NCBI GenBank assembly: GCA_030431165.1
Contig: JAUIJQ010000031.1
Location: 1-13,172, forward strand
DNA from: Rhodothermia bacterium
Lineage (GTDB): Bacteria > Bacteroidota > Rhodothermia > Rhodothermales > JABDKH01
Length of the DNA stretch: 13,172 bases
Direction of reading: 5' to 3'
In this document: one piece after another, positions 1 through 7,970 of the stretch
How positions within the stretch are numbered: the first letter of the stretch is position 1
Layout of the letters: every line of letters begins with the position of its first letter
The notes under the pieces: generated by a model
What the model was told of the DNA's origin: nothing
The model's database searches: none
The model's input: the letters and a program-made list of their open reading frames with translations, nothing else
Made by a program: the position numbers and the translations under genes

Positions 1-761
1 CGCAGAAGACGACGATGTACGAGATCGGATTCAAGCAGGGACTTGGCGACTTTGTGGTAGATGTGACGGGCTACTATCGCGATGTGCGCGATTGGATCTC
101 AACGTCACCGGTACAGACGACGGCTCAGCCTGGCGTCAACTACGTTGTGTATGCAAACCGTGACTACGCAAACACGCGTGGCCTCACGCTCTCACTCTCA
201 CGTACGTTTGCCGACAACTTCGGCTTTGACGCGTCTTACACGTATCAGGTTGTTGACGGCTCAAATTCCAACCCGGCCGACGAGTTCTTTTCGTTGCAGG
301 GCAACAACCAGCCGACGATTGCGCTGCTTCCGCTTAACTGGGATCAGCGCCACAAGTTTGCGGGTGCGTTCTACCTCGGCGGAGACGATTGGGGTGCATC
401 AACGCGCTTCAGAATTGAGTCAGGCTTCCCGTATACGCCGACGTTCCTTGAAGCATCAACCAGTGGCAACGATGTGCAGCCCGAGTTTGCCACAAACTCG
501 CGACGGATGCCGGGTACCTACGAGTTTGACTTAAGCCTCTACAAGGAGTTCAGCCTCGGCGGGTTGACGCCGCGCGTCTTCCTTGATGTGTTCAACATTC
601 TTGATCGTCGCAACGTCGTAAACGTCTACGGCGACACCGGCGAACCCGATGTGACCATACTCCAGTTGCAGACGAGCTCTTTTGATCCCGGCTTCTTCGT
701 TCAGCAGACGAATTACCGGGAGCCGCGACGTATTCAGCTCGGTCTGGAGTTCAAGTTTTGA
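1..761 (+). CDS. TonB-dependent receptor, C-terminal part (5' end cut by window)
   Basis: This is the end of an outer-membrane beta-barrel receptor that would take up a ligand using TonB energy. The reading frame is open from base 3, ahead of the first ATG at 15, so the gene starts outside the window. The roughly 250 residues seen alternate polar and hydrophobic residues in barrel-strand fashion, with typical phrases such as RGLTLSLSRTF, ASYTYQ, NWDQRHKFAGAFYL and LFLDVFNILDRRN-like VFLDVFNILDRRNVVNVYG, and it ends in LGLEFKF, a terminal-Phe signal used by the BAM machinery. No cysteine is present. The plug domain and TonB box are not visible, so the ligand cannot be deduced. The stop codon touches the next gene, indicating co-transcription with the secreted protein and PorV-like gene that follow. 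Family assignment is confident; a role in glucan uptake is only a guess from the neighbours downstream. Confidence 0.88.
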   Translation, partial: QKTTMYEIGFKQGLGDFVVDVTGYYRDVRDWISTSPVQTTAQPGVNYVVYANRDYANTRGLTLSLSRTFADNFGFDASYTYQVVDGSNSNPADEFFSLQGNNQPTIALLPLNWDQRHKFAGAFYLGGDDWGASTRFRIESGFPYTPTFLEASTSGNDVQPEFATNSRRMPGTYEFDLSLYKEFSLGGLTPRVFLDVFNILDRRNVVNVYGDTGEPDVTILQLQTSSFDPGFFVQQTNYREPRRIQLGLEFKF

Positions 762-763
762 CG

Positions 764-3700
764 ATGAAATCATCCATGATGCGACAGCAGAGTCAACTAC
801 GCGGGAGGGTTTCCCTTCCCGCGATCGTGGCGGTCGTCACCCTCGCGTGCGCGAGTGTTGCGCCCGTCGCTGTGCACGCGCAGTTTGTTGATCGAAATCA
901 CGTCCCCTCGACCGAGCGGACTGACTCGTTTGAGCGCCGCGCTGACAACATCGACGGAAACAACGTCCGCGCCACTATTACAAACTGGACGCAGACAGCT
1001 CAGAGCGGAAACCCTGGTGACTTCTTCTACGAGTGGCCGAAGAACACAAACCGGATTTACATCGCGCTGACGCAGCTGTGGGTCGGGACGAAGATTCCGC
1101 AGTTTGAGGGTGGCAACGACCTGTACATCCTGGACGTCTCGGATTTTCGAACAAACCCTGTCGACGAGAACATCTCGTGGACGTTTGAGCCGATCAAGGG
1201 CTATGTCAATCCGGGTGGCGAGGGTATCGCCCAATCGGATGAACCAGAATCCTGGCCGACGTTTTGGCCCGACAAGTTGAGCGACGCCGGTGACCCGGGT
1301 TGGTCGGGCTCCTGGAACGGATTGTTTGGTCGCGACATCTTCAACGCCGACCAGGAGTTCTTCTACAAAGTTGGCGACGACCAGTACAACCGGTATCCGG
1401 CGTACTTCCCCGATTCGACGGACCTCACCCGCAAGGGGATGGGCCTTGTCGCTGAAGTAAGGACGCTGGCCTGGAGCCAGATTCTGATTGACGACGTGAT
1501 CTTCCTGATTCATGGCGTCAAGAACGACGGGACCGAAGACCTGTCGCAAGTCGGGATGTCGATGTGGCTCGCTGACCTTGTTGGTGGTGACGCGTCTGAC
1601 GACATCCCCTTCTTTGATCTGCTCGAAGACGTCGCGTTTATGACAGACGCTGACGGCGTTGGAACCGAGCCGTTTGGTTCAGACCCGGTCGGTGAGGCGG
1701 CGTTCGCATTTCTCGAAACGCCGGGCAACGCTGACGACCGCATCGACAACGACGCCGACGGCTCGACGTCGGCCGAGTGCACCCCGGCGGTCGGCGAATG
1801 CAACAGCCCGATTGTACCGGAGTCGTTCCTGGTTGGGGAGGATCCGACGAACGGAATCGACGACAATGGCAATGGTCTGATTGACGAGAACGAGACCCAC
1901 GTTGCGTTCAGCGGTGGTCAGGCGGAGAACATCGGCGTGGGTTACGCTGATGGAATCGATAACGACCAGGACGGCGAATCAGGGAGTCCGGTTGTTACGG
2001 CTGAGATGATTTCAGCCTCAGCCGCAAACTCATTCCGGATCTGGCCGCCCGATCCCAACGATGCCGTTCAGCAGGGTGTTGTACACCTTATTGGTGTGGG
2101 TGACGACGACTTGGGCCTGCCGTTCGCTGACAACATTGACAACGATGAATCGGCAGTTGTGCCAACCGCTGCGTACCCCTACCTCTTCGAGACGGGTTCG
2201 CCTGTTGTGACTCAGGAGATCGTTGATGCTGCGGCGTCGGATCCCTACGGTCGGTATCGGGTGCCTGGTACCTCGATCATACTGTATGCCGTGGGCCCCG
2301 AAGATCTTGGAAAGCCGTACGCTGACGGACTCGATAACGACGATGACGGCGCGGTCGACGAGGGTATTGACGAGGGCTTCGACGAGATGATCGACGAGAG
2401 TCGCCAGGACGGCATCGACAACGACGGCGACTGGAACGTGCTCCAGAATGACGCCGGACTTGACGGGATCGGATTCTCGGGCGATGCGGGTGACGGCGAC
2501 GGCCAGCCCACGACTGGTGCGGGTACTGACCTGCCTGGTGAACGAAACCTCGACAAGACGGATGTATCCGAGTCTGACCAGATCGGGATCACAAACGTCC
2601 AGATTACAGCGGCCTTCTCGATCAACTTCGCGTCGCAGTCAGACCGCTTCCTGTTCCTGACGTACATGATTCCGGGTCTCTTTGACGCTGATATCCCCGA
2701 GCCCGGTGAAAACGACCTCGTGGTTTCGAGCGGGCTGTTCCCATTGCGGGCCGGTCAGACCGAGCGCATCTCGCTTTCGATCCAGCTTGGTCTTACGCGC
2801 GAAGAAGTACTGGACTCGCGGGACAATGCGCTTCAGGCGTATCTCGAGGACTACCAGTTTGCGCAGGCTCCGGTGACGCCTGAAGTCAGTGCGGTGACGG
2901 GTGATGGCCGCGTCACACTGTATTGGGATTCGGATGCTGAGGACTCGTATGACGATTTCCTTGCGGGCCTTGGCCGCGACCCCAACGACTTCGAGGGGTA
3001 CCGCATTTATCGCTCAACCGATCCTGCCTTCCTGGATCCGCGCGTGATCACAGACGGGCGAGGCAACCTGCTTTTCAGGAAGCCTGTTGCGGAATTTGAT
3101 CTCATCGACGAGCACGTCGGGTTCCACCCGACCGATGTCAACGGGGTCAAGTTCTACATGGGCAACAACTCGCGCGACGCGGGTGAAGACGAACGCGGTC
3201 TTGCGCATAGCTGGACCGACTCGACGGCTGTCAACGGCATTACTTATTTCTACGCCGTGACTGCTTTTGACTACGGGTCAGCAATCGACAATATTCCGCC
3301 GACAGAGACGCCGATCCGAATTCAGCGACTTGCGGACGGTACCATCAGGACCGGGACCAACGTCGTCACGGTTGTGCCAACCGCACCCGTGTCGGGTTAC
3401 CAGAACGCTGACCTTTCGTCTGACAACGGGTTCCTCATTCGTACCCAAGGGTCAACGTCGAGTACGATTCGCTACGAGGTGTACGATCCGACGGTTATTG
3501 CGGATGGACACCAATTCCGAATCACGTTTGAGGATACGCTGAAGGCGGGCACGGGCTCTACACCCGATACGTTGACGACAAAGAATTTCAGCCTGACCGA
3601 CCTCACGGATAATCGGCTACTTCTGGATCGATCTGATGCGCTGGGGGCAAACAAGGAGTTTCCACTGTTTGATGACTTTGGCGACCCGCTGGGCTTCAGG

Positions 3701-4648
3701 CTGTTCTTTACGTCAGCGCCGTTTGTTGCCGTAAATGTGCCGCAGACCTGCTGGAATAAGGTTGATGGCGTTTGTCCGGCAACCCGAGAGGTCATGCCGA
3801 CAACGCTGGAGCCGTACGAGGCGGCAGGCTTTATCAAAGGGCTCAGGAATCCGACAGATTATCGGGTTCGCGTCGTTGGGCCCGGGGAGGGCATGTCGCG
3901 TGAGTTGGAGGTTCGGAGGGGACTTACGATACCCGCGCGCCCGACAAATGTTAGAGTCTATCGCCTTTCGCCAGAAGGAGAAGAGACAGAAATCGATTAC
4001 GCATTCGCTGACATTACGGGTGACGACTTCATCAGCATTCTGTCGACGGAGCCCGCCTCGTTTTCCGCGGATCCACAGGATGGCGAGAGCGATCTCATCA
4101 TTCTCTACGAGACGAAAGTGGGCGCAGATGATGAGCCGGAAATCTTTACGTGGCGCATCGGACTGAACTTCACCGTGGCCAACACACGCTTTCCTGAGCA
4201 GGGGGACGTGGCTGATATCATTCTGAGGAAGCCGTTCCTCTCGTCTGATGCGTTTGAGTTTCAGACGTCTTTGCCGAGCGTGGACACAAGCAACCCCGAT
4301 TCGCTCCTCGCTCGCGTCAAGGTTGTTCCGAACCCGTACGTCGCAACGAACCAGTTCGAAACGCTGAATCCGTTTGCGACGGGTCGTGGACCAAGAGTAA
4401 TCAAGTTCATGAACCTGCCGCCCGAGGCGACGGTGCGCATCTTCACGGTAGACGGAAAACTGGTTCGTGTTCTGTACCTGAGCGAAGGTTCGAATAACGG
4501 GCTGACGCCCGATGCGCTATTGAACGGTACGCTGGATTGGGACCTCGAAAGTGAGGATGGGCTCTCGGTTGCGTACGGCGTGTATCTGTATCAAGTCGAA
4601 GCCCCGGGAATCGGTGAGACAACGGGGACCTTCGCAATTATCAAGTAG
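764..4648 (+). CDS. Large secreted protein with Asp-rich MopE-like repeats, FnIII-like domain and C-terminal sorting-like domain
   Basis: A 1294-residue exported protein of unknown function. A signal peptide (positively charged start, hydrophobic core at about 16-38) should be cut at VHA|QF near residue 39. Residues about 325-545 hold repeated Asp-rich motifs (RIDNDADG, GIDDNGNGLIDE, GIDNDQDG, NIDNDES, GLDNDDDG, GIDNDGD) like the putative metal-binding repeats of MopE or calcium-binding thrombospondin-3 loops. A fibronectin III-like domain spans about 703-848 (VTLYWD, FEGYRIYRS, YFYAVTAFDYG). Residues about 1185-1294 form a FlgD/T9SS type A-like beta-domain (VVPNPY, VRIFTVDGKLVR, YGVYLYQVEA). 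Cysteines outside the leader occur as two close pairs (339/346, 996/1004). I chose ATG 764 over the in-frame TTG 758, which overlaps the receptor stop; ATG 776 or 779 are also possible. It may be a surface partner of the receptor, moved by T9SS with the PorV-like protein; this is inference. Confidence 0.85.
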   Translation: MKSSMMRQQSQLRGRVSLPAIVAVVTLACASVAPVAVHAQFVDRNHVPSTERTDSFERRADNIDGNNVRATITNWTQTAQSGNPGDFFYEWPKNTNRIYIALTQLWVGTKIPQFEGGNDLYILDVSDFRTNPVDENISWTFEPIKGYVNPGGEGIAQSDEPESWPTFWPDKLSDAGDPGWSGSWNGLFGRDIFNADQEFFYKVGDDQYNRYPAYFPDSTDLTRKGMGLVAEVRTLAWSQILIDDVIFLIHGVKNDGTEDLSQVGMSMWLADLVGGDASDDIPFFDLLEDVAFMTDADGVGTEPFGSDPVGEAAFAFLETPGNADDRIDNDADGSTSAECTPAVGECNSPIVPESFLVGEDPTNGIDDNGNGLIDENETHVAFSGGQAENIGVGYADGIDNDQDGESGSPVVTAEMISASAANSFRIWPPDPNDAVQQGVVHLIGVGDDDLGLPFADNIDNDESAVVPTAAYPYLFETGSPVVTQEIVDAAASDPYGRYRVPGTSIILYAVGPEDLGKPYADGLDNDDDGAVDEGIDEGFDEMIDESRQDGIDNDGDWNVLQNDAGLDGIGFSGDAGDGDGQPTTGAGTDLPGERNLDKTDVSESDQIGITNVQITAAFSINFASQSDRFLFLTYMIPGLFDADIPEPGENDLVVSSGLFPLRAGQTERISLSIQLGLTREEVLDSRDNALQAYLEDYQFAQAPVTPEVSAVTGDGRVTLYWDSDAEDSYDDFLAGLGRDPNDFEGYRIYRSTDPAFLDPRVITDGRGNLLFRKPVAEFDLIDEHVGFHPTDVNGVKFYMGNNSRDAGEDERGLAHSWTDSTAVNGITYFYAVTAFDYGSAIDNIPPTETPIRIQRLADGTIRTGTNVVTVVPTAPVSGYQNADLSSDNGFLIRTQGSTSSTIRYEVYDPTVIADGHQFRITFEDTLKAGTGSTPDTLTTKNFSLTDLTDNRLLLDRSDALGANKEFPLFDDFGDPLGFRLFFTSAPFVAVNVPQTCWNKVDGVCPATREVMPTTLEPYEAAGFIKGLRNPTDYRVRVVGPGEGMSRELEVRRGLTIPARPTNVRVYRLSPEGEETEIDYAFADITGDDFISILSTEPASFSADPQDGESDLIILYETKVGADDEPEIFTWRIGLNFTVANTRFPEQGDVADIILRKPFLSSDAFEFQTSLPSVDTSNPDSLLARVKVVPNPYVATNQFETLNPFATGRGPRVIKFMNLPPEATVRIFTVDGKLVRVLYLSEGSNNGLTPDALLNGTLDWDLESEDGLSVAYGVYLYQVEAPGIGETTGTFAIIK

Positions 4649-4651
4649 GAC

Positions 4652-5734
4652 ATGGCTCGAAGACACATCAGATTGTCCGCAGCCGGCCTTCGCGGCGCTG
4701 GCCTCGGCATGGCGCTGCTTGCCGTGATCGCGGTAAGCCTGACGCCGATGTCCAGTTCGGCTCAGTTTGACAACACGACGCGCACCGTGACAAAGCGCGG
4801 TACCACGGCCGCCGGATTCCTCGGCATTCCTGTCGGAGCGCGCGGCGCCGCGATGGGGGGGGCGATATCCGCTTCGGTTGATGACCTGTCATCGATTTAC
4901 TGGAACGTCGGCGGACTCGCAGCGCAGCAAGGTGGTGCGGCAACGGTAGAATATGCGACGTGGCTCGCGGATATCGACTTCAACTACTTTGCGGTTGCGC
5001 AGCGACTTGGCGGTGCGACGCTTGGCCTGGCCATTACGTCGATGCGCACGCCCGAAATGGAGGTGACCACGGTAGCCGCACAGGACGGCACCGGTGAAAC
5101 GTACACGGCTTCGTCATATGCGCTGGCGCTGGCCTACGCGCGTCCCCTTACGGATCGTTTTTCTATTGGAGGGTCGGTCAAGCTCATCAGTGAGCGCATC
5201 TGGAACTCAACGGCAAACGGCGTTGCATTTGACGTGGGCACAACGTTCGTGACGCCTTTCCGCGGCGTGCGTCTTGGGGCGTCGATTTCCAACTTTGGGA
5301 CCAAGATGCAGATGGGTGGCGACGACCTGCTCGTCAAGGTTGACATCGATCCGAACAACGGGGGCAACAACGAGAGCAACCGTGCTTCGTTGAATACAGA
5401 TGCATTTGATCTCCCTTTGACGATGCGCATCGGGCTGGCAAGCGATGTAGTATCAACCGAGCGCACGCGGTTCACGCTAGCGGTTGACGCCATGAACCCG
5501 AACAATAGTGAGCAATACATGAATGTGGGTGCCGAAATCGGCCTGCTCGGCGACCTGTTTCAGGTTCGCGGCGGTTATGCCGAGTTGTTTCTCGGCGACC
5601 CGGTTCGTTCATGGACGGTGGGGGCCGGACTACGGTACCGGTTCGCGCCGCTCAACCTTGCAGTGGATTATTCCTACGAGGTAATGGAGTATTTCGCTGA
5701 CGTTAATCGATTCACGGTTTCACTAATGTGGTAG
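4652..5734 (+). CDS. PorV/PorQ family outer-membrane protein
   Basis: A 360-residue outer-membrane beta-barrel of the PorV/PorQ family, related to FadL. PorV itself is the T9SS shuttle that carries C-terminal-domain cargo to the attachment complex. The leader (long hydrophobic stretch at about 17-30) should be cut at SSA|QF near residue 37. The family signature sits at the mature N terminus: AGFLGIPVGARGAAMGGA, then SVDDLSSIYWNVGGLA. The remainder is barrel-like (SIGGSVKLISE, LGASISNFG, VGAGLRYRF) and ends FTVSLMW with a terminal aromatic. There is no cysteine. It starts 3 bases after the stop of the preceding gene, so it belongs to the same transcript as the receptor and the large secreted protein. 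A G8 run at 4855-4862 encodes the conserved Met-Gly-Gly-Ala. Rhodothermia-type genomes carry several such paralogues, so whether this one is the general T9SS PorV or a dedicated partner of its neighbour is unknown. Confidence 0.88.
   Translation: MARRHIRLSAAGLRGAGLGMALLAVIAVSLTPMSSSAQFDNTTRTVTKRGTTAAGFLGIPVGARGAAMGGAISASVDDLSSIYWNVGGLAAQQGGAATVEYATWLADIDFNYFAVAQRLGGATLGLAITSMRTPEMEVTTVAAQDGTGETYTASSYALALAYARPLTDRFSIGGSVKLISERIWNSTANGVAFDVGTTFVTPFRGVRLGASISNFGTKMQMGGDDLLVKVDIDPNNGGNNESNRASLNTDAFDLPLTMRIGLASDVVSTERTRFTLAVDAMNPNNSEQYMNVGAEIGLLGDLFQVRGGYAELFLGDPVRSWTVGAGLRYRFAPLNLAVDYSYEVMEYFADVNRFTVSLMW
4855..4862 (+). repeat. G8 homopolymer inside the PorV-like gene
   Basis: Eight consecutive G residues cross the Met-Gly-Gly-Ala codons of the PorV/PorQ-like protein at about residues 68-71. 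A one-base slip would shift the frame near the mature N terminus and abolish the barrel. The motif is conserved in the family, so the run may be an accident of two GGG glycine codons rather than a selected switch. Confidence 0.95.
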
Positions 5735-5754
5735 TTATGATCGCGAATCTTGGC

Positions 5755-5780
5755 CAGCAGCCGCCGTGCGATGGCTGCTG
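5755..5780 (+). terminator. Hairpin after the PorV-like gene, possible weak terminator
   Basis: An 8-base perfect inverted repeat (CAGCAGCC / GGCTGCTG) with a 10-base loop starts 20 bases after the PorV-like stop codon. It is followed by ACCGGTCCTTCAG rather than a T tract, so it is either a poor intrinsic terminator, a 3'-end stabiliser or chance. Its place between the receptor cassette and the glucan genes fits a transcript boundary. Confidence 0.35.
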
Positions 5781-5866
5781 ACCGGTCCTTCAGTAGAGAG
5801 GGACAATTGAGGGAGAGAGGGGAGGACAACGCACACTCATACGCACCAAAACAACAGAAGCTAACC
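5781..5866 (+). other. Leader region of the glucan-binding gene with polypurine tract
   Basis: This part of the 132-base gap contains a 19-base pure purine stretch at about 5809-5827 that includes GGGGAGG, about 40 bases ahead of the chosen ATG and thus too far to act as its ribosome binding site. It is followed by an A/C-rich stretch (CACCAAAACAACAGAAG) directly before the start, as is common for Bacteroidota leaders that do not rely on Shine-Dalgarno pairing. I could not identify a TTG/TAnnTTTG-type promoter with proper spacing, although a promoter is expected here. Confidence 0.4.
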
Positions 5867-7897
5867 ATGCGCATATCTACGATACGATACGCGGGTATCC
5901 TGTTAGCGGTACTGATGGTGTTTTCCGCGGGGCAAGCGTACGCACAGCGTAACGTCACCCTACGGCTTAACACCGCGACCGCACCGGATACCCTTCGGAC
6001 AACCGACGAGATACAGGTCCGCGGTTGTCTCGAGGGATGTGAGGGCGATCAGTCCGCACTCCCGGGAGACGGTGTCATTGCCTGGAACGACAATACCACG
6101 TTGAAGCCGATGAACATCGGTGGAGACTACTGGGAAACGACGTTTCAGGTACAGGACGACACCACGATGTTCTTCAAGTTCTATTCGCAGCTGCTTGAGG
6201 ATGATGGAGTAGGCGGATGGGAAGATGGCGACAACCATCAGCTTGAGTCCGGAACCGGTGACACGACCTTTACGCTTCACTATTACCGGAAGGGTTCCGG
6301 TGCAGCGTACGACTGGCGACCGTTTGAATCGAAAGAGGACACGATTGCCGTGTGGTTCCGGGTGTACATGGCCACACCCAACGGCGACGTTCAGGGCTAC
6401 GACCCGGATGCTAACGCGCCCGATCAAACGGTGGGGATTCGAGGAGACAGTCTCGACAGCGGCACCGCATTCGTCCCTCCATTTAGCTGGGGATCAACTA
6501 ATGCAACATTAGAACGCGAGTCGACCACCTCGGGGCAGCCAGGCTATGATCTCTACAGCGGCGTAGTTTACTACCCGTCAGCATTCGCCGGGATGGAGCA
6601 GGCATTCAAGTTTGTCGTCGAGAACGGAGGAAACGTCGGATGGGAGGACAGAACGGGAGGTGATCGCAGATTCACTGTGCCCGATTCGGACTCGACGCTG
6701 CAGTGGGTGTACTTCGGTGACGAAGCGCCATCGCAAGAAGAGCCCGTGATGTCCGAAGTCATCTTCACCGTTGACCTCGAGGCCTTCGAGGAGATTGGCA
6801 TTTTCCGTAAGTCACGTGGTGACACGATCGAAGTGCGCGGCGACTTCAATGGGTGGGACTGTCCTGCGCCCGGTGACGACTGCTTGCTCCAGGAGGTGTT
6901 TGGTGTCAACCAGTTTGAACGAGCAATCACGATATCAAGAGTCCCGAACAGGTCATTCTTCTACAAGTACTACCTGAACTTCGACAATGACGCGTTCATG
7001 ACGGAGTTTGGCGTGGAGCCGCCAAACGGCTGGGAAGAAGGATTTCAGACGGGGATCAATCGCGAACGCATATTCACTGGTGAGGCGGTTCAGGACTTGG
7101 GTGTTACCCGATTCAACGAGGTGAGATCTGAGAACGTGATCCCGGATGGGACCTCGATTGACCTCAACTTCACGGTTGACATGTCGAGTACCTCCACAGT
7201 TCAGCCGTTTAATCCGGCTGGTGGCGACTCGGTATTCATTACTGTTGAAGATCCAATCTTTGCGTTTACGCAGGGATACACCGACTTCATTAGCGCGCCG
7301 GACTTTCCGGATGTTATCGGTGTCCTGACCGATGACGACACTGATGGTGTTTACACCGGCACGTTGACCATCAATGGTCCGACATACGGCGTGCTGACGT
7401 GGCGCTACACCTATGGGCAGCGAGTCGCTGGTGTTTACACCGGTTTCACCGAGCCCGGGAACGGCAACGGGCCCGTGCCCGGCCGACGTCGTGCATTCTG
7501 GATGATGCCGAACCCGGACGGGTCGTGGCCTGCATCGTACGACCTGACCGATGCGTTCCAACCTGAAGAAGAAACAGCGCTGCCGTTTAACACAAACACC
7601 GTCGCCGTCGAACAGATTGGATCTGATCTGCCCGAAACGGTGACCCTGATGTCTAACTATCCGAACCCGTTCAGCGAGTCTACCTCGTTTGAGTACACGG
7701 TGACGGAAAAGACCGACGTCAAGATCAGCGTGTACAACGTCATCGGTCAGCACGTCGCCACGGTAGTCGACGCGGTTCAGCCTGCGGGCACCTACCGCGC
7801 CAACTTCGAGGCGAAAGACCTGGCCAGCGGCACGTACTTCTATCGACTGGAAACCAACGGACGGGTCATGTCCCGACCAATGATTCTCGTCAGGTAG
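5867..7897 (+). CDS. T9SS-secreted protein with four tandem starch-binding-like modules (SusE/F-like role)
   Basis: A 676-residue exported protein without a recognisable catalytic domain. The leader ends at AYA|QR (residue 26); ATG 5867 is chosen because it places this signal peptide at the N terminus, while in-frame starts further upstream add a charged, unlikely extension. Four beta-sandwich-like modules follow at about 28-150, 158-290, 296-425 and 431-580. They share an opening strand (VTLRLN, VWFRVYM, VIFTVDL, LNFTVDM), and a later aromatic strand (FFKFYS, AFKFVV, FYKYYL, WRYTYG); the first three then have a Gly-Trp-Glu turn. Module 3 has IEVRGDFNGWD, typical of CBM20/CBM48 starch-binding folds. 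Residues 588-676 are a T9SS type A sorting domain (SNYPNPFSEST, VYNVIGQHV, ASGTYFYRLETNG). Close cysteine pairs occur at 54/58 and 332/339. Placed just before two GH13 enzymes, it probably holds alpha-glucan at the surface. Binding is predicted, not shown by the sequence. Confidence 0.8.
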   Translation: MRISTIRYAGILLAVLMVFSAGQAYAQRNVTLRLNTATAPDTLRTTDEIQVRGCLEGCEGDQSALPGDGVIAWNDNTTLKPMNIGGDYWETTFQVQDDTTMFFKFYSQLLEDDGVGGWEDGDNHQLESGTGDTTFTLHYYRKGSGAAYDWRPFESKEDTIAVWFRVYMATPNGDVQGYDPDANAPDQTVGIRGDSLDSGTAFVPPFSWGSTNATLERESTTSGQPGYDLYSGVVYYPSAFAGMEQAFKFVVENGGNVGWEDRTGGDRRFTVPDSDSTLQWVYFGDEAPSQEEPVMSEVIFTVDLEAFEEIGIFRKSRGDTIEVRGDFNGWDCPAPGDDCLLQEVFGVNQFERAITISRVPNRSFFYKYYLNFDNDAFMTEFGVEPPNGWEEGFQTGINRERIFTGEAVQDLGVTRFNEVRSENVIPDGTSIDLNFTVDMSSTSTVQPFNPAGGDSVFITVEDPIFAFTQGYTDFISAPDFPDVIGVLTDDDTDGVYTGTLTINGPTYGVLTWRYTYGQRVAGVYTGFTEPGNGNGPVPGRRRAFWMMPNPDGSWPASYDLTDAFQPEEETALPFNTNTVAVEQIGSDLPETVTLMSNYPNPFSESTSFEYTVTEKTDVKISVYNVIGQHVATVVDAVQPAGTYRANFEAKDLASGTYFYRLETNGRVMSRPMILVR

Positions 7898-7918
7898 AAC
7901 ACTACGCTCTGCTGTAGC

Positions 7919-7960
7919 AAAGACGGCCGCCGGCTGTGATAGTCGGCGGCCGTTCTTATT
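7919..7960 (+). terminator. Intrinsic terminator after the glucan-binding gene
   Basis: ACGGCCGCCG at 7923-7932 pairs perfectly with CGGCGGCCGT at 7944-7953. Inner pairs including one G-T extend the stem to 13 bases with the loop GTGAT, and the 3' side runs into TTCTTATT. It lies 25 bases after the stop codon and ends about ten bases before the ATG of the amylase gene, so it should cut or reduce read-through into that gene. Confidence 0.85.
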
Positions 7961-7970
7961 GATTGTAACA

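Noticed and set aside
758..763. TTG start at 758 for the large secreted protein
   Set aside because: ATG 764 lies two codons later and gives an equally good signal peptide; TTG would overlap the receptor stop without clear benefit. It cannot be fully excluded.
797..1549. Long open frames on the minus strand (also 6953-7753, 11398-12009 and 12019-12567)
   Set aside because: They lie opposite well-supported genes, have Arg/Val-rich composition typical of antisense shadows of GC-rich codons, and show no recognisable domain.
5711..5741. E. coli-like promoter TTCACG / TATGAT at the end of the PorV-like gene
   Set aside because: The spacing is 19 bases, the first box is weak and falls in coding sequence, and Bacteroidota promoters follow another consensus.
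5750..5866. 39-residue N-terminal extension of the binding protein
   Set aside because: The extension is charged and would bury the obvious signal peptide inside the protein; the start at 5867 is consistent with export.
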